Positions 58,507-64,000 of a stretch of 64,000 nucleotides of DNA are shown here, piece after piece; position 1 is the stretch's first letter; each line of letters begins with the position of its first letter. The DNA is taken from assembly GCF_000745345.1 (NCBI RefSeq), contig NZ_JQNR01000005.1, positions 1,364,001 to 1,428,000 of the forward strand. The letters run 5' to 3'. Source of the stretch: Actinacidiphila yeochonensis CN732. Its GTDB lineage: Bacteria; Actinomycetota; Actinomycetes; Streptomycetales; Streptomycetaceae. The position numbers and the translations under genes are program-made. The notes under the pieces were generated by a model. The model searched no databases, was not told the DNA's origin, and was given only the letters and a program-made list of their open reading frames with translations.

Positions 58507-59028
58507 ATGCTCACCACCCTTGAGACCGCGTACACCGACACCCGGGCCGGCGACCTCGCCTGGTGCCTGGGCAAGGACGCGCTCCCGGCCCTCGCCGTGC
58601 TCGGCGTGCGGGTCGGCGACGCCGGCGGGCTGCGGGCGGAGGTGGAGTTAAGGCTGCTCGGCGCCTCCCACCAGGTACTCGTCGAGGCCGGGCAGGGCGG
58701 GTGCTCGGAGACGGTGGCCTGCCTTCCGGGCAGGCAGGCACCGCTGCCCCTGGGCGTGGCCCGCCAGGTCGGGCCCTGGGAGTACGAGTTCTCCGCCCGC
58801 GTCGAGGAGCTCTCCGCCGCCTCGTTCACCGGACGTGCCCAGGAGCTGCTGGCGCTGGTCGCCGACCACCCGCACGGGCTGGCCGGCACCTTCCCTGGCG
58901 ACCCGAACGCGTTCACGGCGATGCTGGTGCGGTGTTCGGAGGGCGGCGTGGCCTGGCGGACCTGGCACGCCTACCCGCAGGAGGGGCGGCTGGTGGCGAC
59001 CCGTACCCGGGTCAGTGTCGCGAGCTGA
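58507..59028 (+). CDS. DUF2617 family protein
   Basis: 173 residues from ATG 58507. Typical conserved stretches of this actinobacterial family are visible: LAVLGVRVGDAGGLRAEVELRLLGASHQVLVE, WEYEFSARVEEL, HPHGLAGTFPGDPNAFTAMLV and WRTWHAYPQEGRLVATRT. No signal peptide or membrane segment. Function unknown. In Streptomyces it commonly neighbours the following synthase-like gene. The frame is open upstream but without family resemblance. Confidence 0.8.
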   Translation: MLTTLETAYTDTRAGDLAWCLGKDALPALAVLGVRVGDAGGLRAEVELRLLGASHQVLVEAGQGGCSETVACLPGRQAPLPLGVARQVGPWEYEFSARVEELSAASFTGRAQELLALVADHPHGLAGTFPGDPNAFTAMLVRCSEGGVAWRTWHAYPQEGRLVATRTRVSVAS

Positions 59029-59272
59029 CCGACTCGCGGCGGCCCCGCACGCATATCTGACGGTCAGTGAGATGGCAGTGGTGCGGCATGACGTGACGTT
59101 CTGTCAGGTCAGAGCGAGTGGGGGTGCGCCGCGGGTTCGGCGTGTGCCCCCGTTCGTGGGGGGTGCGGGCGGTGTCAGTGACCCCTGGGTGCTGCCGCGC
59201 CCCCGTCGAACGCCGTCGATTGCACCCGTGTGGGTGACGGTTCGCGACGCATTCGTCACATAGCGTGCCAGC

Positions 59273-60907
59273 ATGCTCGACCAGTGCGGCCGGCCGCCGG
59301 CAACCCGATTCCTCTCCTTACCGCTCCCCCTTCCCGCCCGTACGGCGCGGGCGGTGGTGCTCGCGGCGGTCTTCGTCTGCGCGGCGTGCGGCCTCGTCTA
59401 CGAGCTCGAACTGGTCGCCCTCGCCTCCTACCTGGTGGGCGATTCCGTCACACAGGCGTCGCTGGTGCTGTCGGTGATGGTCTTCGCGATGGGCTGCGGC
59501 TCGCTGCTGGCCAAGCGGCTGCGGGGCCGCCCGGCGGCCGCGTTCGTGGCTGTCGAGTCCGCCCTCGCGCTGGTCGGCGGCCTGTCGGTGATGGCCCTGT
59601 ACGCGGTCTTCGCCTGGTCCGGCCAGGCCCGGCCGGCCATGATCTGCTGCTCCTTCGCGATCGGCGTGCTCATCGGCGCCGAGGTGCCGCTGCTGATGAC
59701 GCTGGTGCAGCGCATCCGCCGGCAGGACGCGGGCGGCGCGGTCGCCGACCTCTTCGCCGCCGACTACGTGGGCGCGCTCATCGGCGGCCTGGCCTTCTCG
59801 TTCCTGCTGCTGCCCCGCCTCGGCCAGTTGACCGGGGCGCTGGCCACCGGCGGCGTGAACGCGGTGGCGGGCGGCGCCACCGTGCTGTGGCTCTTCCGCG
59901 GCGACCTGTCGCGGCGGGCCCGTGCCTGGCTGCTGGCCGCCAACGTCGGCGTGCTGGCCGTCCTGGCCTGCGCCGCGCTCGGCGCCTCACCCTTCGAGCG
60001 GGTCGCCCGCAACGCCATGTACGGGGGGCGGGTGCGGGTGGCGGAGCAGGCGGGGGCCGAGGAGATCGTGCTCACCGGCGGCGAGGGTGCCCCGGGCGGG
60101 CGGGACGCGCCGGACGCCGCCGCGCTGCGGCTCTACGTCGACGGCGCCCTCGTGGTCTGCGGTGCGGACGGCTCGCCGGTCCGCCAGGCGCTCGCCGATC
60201 CCGCGCTGGCCGGCCCGCACGGCCGGGTGCTGCTGCTGGGCGGGGGCGACGGGCTGGAGCTGCGCGAGGTGCTGCGCCACCGCGGCGTCCGCACGGTCAC
60301 CGTGGTGCCCGGCGATCCCGCGGTGGCCCGGCTCGGGCGCACCGACCCGGGGCTCGCCGCGCTCAACGGCCACGCCTTCGACGACCCGAGGGTGCGGGTG
60401 GCGGAGGGCGACGTCTTCGACTGGCTGCGCGGCGACGTCGGACACGTCGAGGCACGGGGCCCGGCCGGGCCGCCGCCCGGGTACGACGTCGTCCTCGCCG
60501 ACCTGCCGGACCCCGCGCGAGGCGACAACGCCAAGCTCTACTCGCAGGAGTTCTACGGGCTCGCCGCCCGCGCCCTGGCCCCCGGCGGGCGGCTGGCCGT
60601 CCATGCCGGATCGTCCGTCCACAGCCTGTGGACAACGGAGGCGACGCTCCGTACGGCCGGGCTGGCCGCCGTCCCCTACAGCCTCGCCGGCGGCCCGGCG
60701 TGCGGGAGCACGGCTGACTGGGAGTTCCTGCTGGCGGGCGCCGCGGCACCACGCCTGACCCTCCCGGCGACGGCTCCCGAGGCAGAGGACCCGGGGACAC
60801 CGTTGACCCCGTCCGTCCTCCGCGCGGCCGCCGTACGGGCGCTCCGCTCCCGGCCCGCGAGCCCGCTGCCGCCGTCGACGCTCCTTCGGCCCCGGATCGC
60901 CGAGTAG
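59273..60907 (+). CDS. Membrane-anchored spermidine-synthase-like protein
   Basis: 544 residues. Residues 25-235 hold about seven membrane segments (for example [24 protein letters not shown] and [19 protein letters not shown]). From ~310 there is a Rossmann-type spermidine-synthase fold: [18 protein letters not shown] (GGGDG nucleotide motif), then [11 protein letters not shown] and [11 protein letters not shown], followed by [19 protein letters not shown]. Such fusion proteins occur across actinomycetes. Aminopropyl transfer is not proven, because several active-site residues after the GGGDG motif differ from true SpeE. Confidence 0.82.
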   Translation: MLDQCGRPPATRFLSLPLPLPARTARAVVLAAVFVCAACGLVYELELVALASYLVGDSVTQASLVLSVMVFAMGCGSLLAKRLRGRPAAAFVAVESALALVGGLSVMALYAVFAWSGQARPAMICCSFAIGVLIGAEVPLLMTLVQRIRRQDAGGAVADLFAADYVGALIGGLAFSFLLLPRLGQLTGALATGGVNAVAGGATVLWLFRGDLSRRARAWLLAANVGVLAVLACAALGASPFERVARNAMYGGRVRVAEQAGAEEIVLTGGEGAPGGRDAPDAAALRLYVDGALVVCGADGSPVRQALADPALAGPHGRVLLLGGGDGLELREVLRHRGVRTVTVVPGDPAVARLGRTDPGLAALNGHAFDDPRVRVAEGDVFDWLRGDVGHVEARGPAGPPPGYDVVLADLPDPARGDNAKLYSQEFYGLAARALAPGGRLAVHAGSSVHSLWTTEATLRTAGLAAVPYSLAGGPACGSTADWEFLLAGAAAPRLTLPATAPEAEDPGTPLTPSVLRAAAVRALRSRPASPLPPSTLLRPRIAE

Positions 60908-60921
60908 CCGCGGCGTCGCAC

Positions 60922-60978
60922 GCCTGACCTCTGACCCCTGACCGCGCCTGACCACTGACCGCGCCTGACCCCTGACCA
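60922..60978. repeat. Short direct repeats after the synthase-like gene
   Basis: Three imperfect copies of a unit CGCCTGACCNCTGACC in tandem. It starts about 15 bp after the stop codon and is non-coding. Confidence 0.6.
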
Positions 60979-61127
60979 TGTGCGGTCCGCCCTGGCCCGA
61001 CGGCTGCCGCGGGGACGGGCTCGACGCGGCGGCGGGCCGCCCTGGTGGCGGAGGGGCGGGCGGCGAGGCGAGAGGGCGCCGGCGTCCGCGTGGACGGGGG
61101 CGCGCCGGGGCGGGCCGGGCCGAAATC

Positions 61128-61172
61128 CGGAGCCTACCCACGTCAGGGACGGCCGGACGTGGGTAGGCTCCG
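61128..61172 (+). promoter_or_regulatory. Perfect hairpin immediately before the SRPBCC gene
   Basis: Seventeen-base arms: left 61128-61144 reads CGGAGCCTACCCACGTC, and 61156-61172 is its exact reverse complement. The loop is 11 bases. The right arm ends five bases before the ATG and contains TAGGCT, a common -10 in short-leader Streptomyces promoters. Operator or translation-control hairpin. Confidence 0.5.
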
Positions 61173-61176
61173 CCGC

Positions 61177-62298
61177 ATGGAGCACGAGTCCTTCGTTCCG
61201 GTCCCGTCCGCCCGGGTGGCGGCAGCCCTGCGCACACCCGGCGCGGTGGCCGCCGCGCTGCCCGGGTGGCAGCCGGACGCCGGGGCCGAGGCGGCGGAGC
61301 GCGTGGCCCACGGGCGGCTGCGCTTCCGCGCCGGCGGCTCGACGATCACCTACCGGGGCTTCGTCGCCGTGGAGGGCGATGCCTCGCCGTACACGCTGGT
61401 CGCCAAGGGCACCGAGGTCCGGGGCGAGGGCGTGGCCGAGGTGAACCTCCGCGTCACCCTCACCGCGACCGAGCGCCCCGAGCCCGGCACCGTGCTCACG
61501 TACGAGGGCACCGCCCAGGCGGGCGGTCGGCTCGCCGGGTACGACCCCGCGGTGGTGGCCGCCGCTGCCGGACGCCTGCTGGACCGTTTCACCGCGGCGC
61601 TGGCCGAGCGGGCGCCGGAGGCCGAGGAGCCGACCGCGGCTCCGGCAGCCCCCACGGACCCGGCCCCGGGTACCGGCCCGGTCGAGGCCGCTCAGGCCGA
61701 TGCGGGAGCCGCTTCGGAAGCCGCAGAAGCCGTTCCGGACGAGGCTCAGGCCGAGGGGCAGGACGAGGACCGGCATGCGGACCGGCATGCGGACCGGGAC
61801 GGGGACGCGGACGAGCTCAGGGGCTGGGACAGCGGCGAGGCCGTTTCGGACGGCGACGAGGACCGTGAGGGCGACATCGCGGAGGCGGCGGCATCCGACA
61901 CCCGGAGGGGGGCCGGAGAGGCCCGAGAGCCCAGGGAAGCCCGGGAGGCCGGGGCGGCGGAGGGGCCCGAGGGCCGCGACGAGTCCGACGTCGTCGACGA
62001 CCTCGGCGACCCCGGCGAACTGGAGGAGTTCGAACTCGTGGAGGTGGAGCTGGAGGTCCCCGAGAGCGCCGCCGCCCTGGACGACCTCGTGCCCGCCGAG
62101 GCCGCGCACGCCCGCCGGACGATGATCGGCCGCAGCGCCGAGGAGGTCGACCACGCCCCGCCGCGCGGCCGCTACGCCCCGACCCCCGCGCCCGACGCCG
62201 GGTCGGCCGTCGCGACCCTGCGCTGGGCGGCACCCGCCGCGGCCGCGCTGCTCGCCTCCGCGGTGGTGGTCGGCCGGGTGCTGCGCCGCCGCAGGTGA
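61177..62298 (+). CDS. SRPBCC (CoxG-like) protein with acidic linker and C-terminal membrane anchor
   Basis: 373 residues from ATG 61177. Residues 1-145 are a START-like/CoxG fold: HESFVPVPSARVAAALRTPGAVAAALPGW, GRLRFRAGGSTITYRG and AGYDPAVVAAAAGRLLDRF. A long acidic, low-complexity linker follows, rich in Glu, Asp and Ala with ADRHADRD repeats. The end has a membrane helix (WAAPAAAALLASAVVVG) and a basic RRRR tail, so the binding domain sits in the cytoplasm on a membrane tether. Ligand unknown. Confidence 0.75.
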   Translation: MEHESFVPVPSARVAAALRTPGAVAAALPGWQPDAGAEAAERVAHGRLRFRAGGSTITYRGFVAVEGDASPYTLVAKGTEVRGEGVAEVNLRVTLTATERPEPGTVLTYEGTAQAGGRLAGYDPAVVAAAAGRLLDRFTAALAERAPEAEEPTAAPAAPTDPAPGTGPVEAAQADAGAASEAAEAVPDEAQAEGQDEDRHADRHADRDGDADELRGWDSGEAVSDGDEDREGDIAEAAASDTRRGAGEAREPREAREAGAAEGPEGRDESDVVDDLGDPGELEEFELVEVELEVPESAAALDDLVPAEAAHARRTMIGRSAEEVDHAPPRGRYAPTPAPDAGSAVATLRWAAPAAAALLASAVVVGRVLRRRR

Positions 62299-62388
62299 GG
62301 TCCGGTCGGCCGCGATCCTCGGACCGCCGTGCGCGACGCCCCGCCGTACGTCCGCGTACCGGCCCGAGCAGGGCCTAGGCTCCCCTGT

Positions 62389-63186
62389 GTGGAGAACGAA
62401 ACGAAGCTGACGGCGGGCGACGCCGAACTCATCCTGGAGCCGGAGGCCGGCTGCCGGGTCGCGTCGCTGAAGGTGGGCGGCACGGAGCTGTTGCGCCAAG
62501 GGCCCAAGTTCGGTGCCTTCGTCATGGTGCCGTGGTGCGGCCGGACCGAGAACGGCGTGTTCCGCAACGGCCAGGTGTCGCACCAACTGCCCGTCGACGC
62601 CCCGCCGCACGCGATCCACGGCACCGGCCGCCACTCCGTCTGGCAGCCCGCCGCGCCCGCGACCGCCACCGCCGCGTCCTTCTACTACGACCTCGCCGAC
62701 CCCTGGCCCTACCCCGGGCGCGTCACGCACAGCGTGGAGCTCACCCCGGACGCGGTCACCCTCCGGCTCTGCGTGGAGTCGCGCGGCGACTCCTTCCCCG
62801 CACAGGCCGGCTGGCACCCCTGGTGGCTGCGGAACCTGGGCCAGGGCGGCCAGGACGTCGAGCTGGCCTTCGCCGCCGCCTGGCAGGAGGAGCGCGGTGA
62901 CAACCACCTCCCCGACGGCAGGCGCATCGACCCCCTCCCGGGCCCGTGGGACGACTGCTTCGGCATGCCCGACGGCGTCGACGTCACGCTGACCTGGCCG
63001 GGCGAGATCGAGCTGAAGGTCACCAGCCCCACCGAGTGGGTCGTGATCTACACCGAGAAGCCGGAGGCGGTCTGCGTCGAGCCCCAGTCGGGCCCGCCGA
63101 ACGGGCTGAACACGCTGCCGCGCCTGGTCACCCCCATCGAACCGCTGGAGATCACCACCGTGTGGAGCTGGCGGAGCCTCGCCTGA
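62389..63186 (+). CDS. Aldose 1-epimerase family protein
   Basis: 265 residues from GTG 62389; TAGGCT 13 bases upstream suggests a leaderless or short-leader transcript. Galactose-mutarotase fold: GCRVASLKVGGTELL, FVMVPWCGRTENGVF, the catalytic His in PHAIHGTGRHSVW, then AGWHPWW and EPQSGPPNGLNT near the end with the catalytic-Glu-region. It interconverts sugar anomers or a related phospho-sugar. It is between a membrane-tethered SRPBCC gene and pyrE. Confidence 0.85.
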   Translation: MENETKLTAGDAELILEPEAGCRVASLKVGGTELLRQGPKFGAFVMVPWCGRTENGVFRNGQVSHQLPVDAPPHAIHGTGRHSVWQPAAPATATAASFYYDLADPWPYPGRVTHSVELTPDAVTLRLCVESRGDSFPAQAGWHPWWLRNLGQGGQDVELAFAAAWQEERGDNHLPDGRRIDPLPGPWDDCFGMPDGVDVTLTWPGEIELKVTSPTEWVVIYTEKPEAVCVEPQSGPPNGLNTLPRLVTPIEPLEITTVWSWRSLA

Positions 63187-63308
63187 ACCGGACGGTCAGG
63201 CTTCTGCCGCCCCGGCTCGGCTGCCGCCCCGGCTTGGCTCAGCGCCCTGCCGGGGCGCGGACCGGCGCCCGACCGGGGCGCTGACCGGCCTCGGCTAACC
63301 TCAGGCGT

Positions 63309-63845
63309 ATGAGCGACGTACGAGATGAGCTGCTGCGGCAGATCCAGGACAAGGCCGTCGTGCACGGCAAGGTGACCCTCTCCTCGGGACTGGAGGCCGA
63401 CTTCTACATCGACCTGCGCCGCATCACGCTGGACGGGCAGGCCGCGCCCCTGGTCGGCCAGGTCATGCTCGACCTCGCCAAGGACCTGGACTTCGACGCG
63501 GTGGGCGGCCTGACGCTCGGCGCCGACCCGGTGGCGGGATCGATGCTGCACGCGGCGGCCGCCCGAGGCAGCCGGATGGACGCCTTCGTGGTGCGCAAGG
63601 CGGCCAAGGCGCACGGCATGCAGCGCCGCATTGAGGGCACCGACGTCAAGGGCCGCCGGGTCCTGGTCGTCGAGGACACCTCCACCACTGGCGGTTCGCC
63701 GCTGACCGCGGTGGAGGCGGTCCGCGAGGCGGGCGGCGAGGTCGTCGCCGTCGCGGTGATCGTCGACCGGGGGGCCGCGCCCGCGATCGCCGAGGCGGGG
63801 CTGCCGTACCTGGCCGCCTACTCGCTGGACGACCTCGGCCTGTAG
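63309..63845 (+). CDS. pyrE: Orotate phosphoribosyltransferase
   Basis: Converts orotate and PRPP to orotidine monophosphate in pyrimidine synthesis. 178 residues from ATG 63309, normal for the short actinobacterial form. The PRPP loop VLVVEDTSTTGGSPL is clear, and the N-terminal block GKVTLSSGLEADFYIDLR and the flexible loop region RKAAKAHGMQRRIEG match the family. Strong hairpin downstream. Confidence 0.95.
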   Translation: MSDVRDELLRQIQDKAVVHGKVTLSSGLEADFYIDLRRITLDGQAAPLVGQVMLDLAKDLDFDAVGGLTLGADPVAGSMLHAAAARGSRMDAFVVRKAAKAHGMQRRIEGTDVKGRRVLVVEDTSTTGGSPLTAVEAVREAGGEVVAVAVIVDRGAAPAIAEAGLPYLAAYSLDDLGL

Positions 63846-63868
63846 CCCGCCGCGCTACGGCTGTTCGG

Positions 63869-63908
63869 CCCTCCGGTGTGTTCCACGTGGAACACACCGG
63901 AGGGCCGC
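63869..63908. terminator. pyrE terminator palindrome with parS-like centre
   Basis: A near 40-base perfect palindrome: GGCCCTCCGGTGTGTTCCAC followed by its reverse complement. It starts about 24 bp after the pyrE stop. The centre GTTCCACGTGGAAC differs from the Streptomyces parS GTTTCACGTGAAAC at one symmetric pair of bases. Confidence 0.7.
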
Positions 63909-64000
63909 GGTCGTTGGATGCCGAACCTCGTCCGGCGCCCAGTCCTGGACGCAGTTCTGAGCCCGTCCTGGACCTCGTCCCGAACGCCGTCCTGGACCTC

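Overview
The window looks like core chromosome of a Streptomyces-type actinomycete: very high G+C, GTG starts, ATGA overlaps and a familiar gene neighbourhood. In order this is dcd, an iron-sulfur oxidoreductase, dnaK-grpE-dnaJ-hspR, clpB, argG, an aspartate-type aminotransferase and pyrE. HspR-binding (HAIR-type) inverted repeats lie upstream of both dnaK and clpB, as expected for the actinobacterial heat-shock regulon.

Layout. Positions 1-18.1 kb hold housekeeping and heat-shock genes. Positions 18.2-20.5 kb hold a two-gene accessory operon (Schlafen/AlbA_2-type ATP-binding protein plus ParA-like ATPase). Positions 21.02-57.23 kb hold an integrated element of about 36.2 kb that splits the aminotransferase gene: its 3' part lies at 20568-21047 and its 5' part at 57181-57969. 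Both junctions share the 8 bp TGACCCAG, and the two element ends together rebuild an attP with inverted arms TGAAAACGG/CCGTTTTCA. A large serine integrase starts 29 bp inside one end. Positions 57.2-64 kb return to core chromosome and end at pyrE.

Cargo of the element, left to right: serine integrase; DUF6338-like membrane protein; a 953-residue CHAT-protease-domain protein; a degenerate tRNA-like sequence; a mobilization module (HTH protein, DUF2637 membrane protein, MobC-like protein, relaxase); a 14-gene minus-strand operon of nucleotide, sugar and group-transfer enzymes; an ATPase-domain regulator, a 2H phosphoesterase and a TPR regulator; a complete type I restriction-modification system (hsdMSR); and a complete second copy of the very aminotransferase that the integration destroyed.

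How the parts may work together. The carried aminotransferase probably compensates for the broken host gene; its sequence over the crossover is recoded, so it is probably a poor target for the same integrase. The 14-gene operon is the best candidate for an undescribed pathway. It combines a thymidylate-synthase-family protein carrying the Asp typical of (d)CMP hydroxymethylases, a TobZ/NodU-type carbamoyltransferase, a KdsB-type cytidylyltransferase, two glycosyltransferase-like proteins, kinases, phosphatases, a methyltransferase, a Nudix protein and an adenosylhomocysteinase-like protein. A modified cytosine nucleoside, a cytidylyl-activated sugar product or a nucleic-acid modification are all possible.

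Caution. Four genes in the first 10 kb (a DsbA-like lipoprotein, the iron-sulfur oxidoreductase, grpE and hspR) each show an apparent one-base frame break in a GC-rich stretch. Since grpE and hspR belong to the core heat-shock operon, base-calling errors are more likely than four real mutations.
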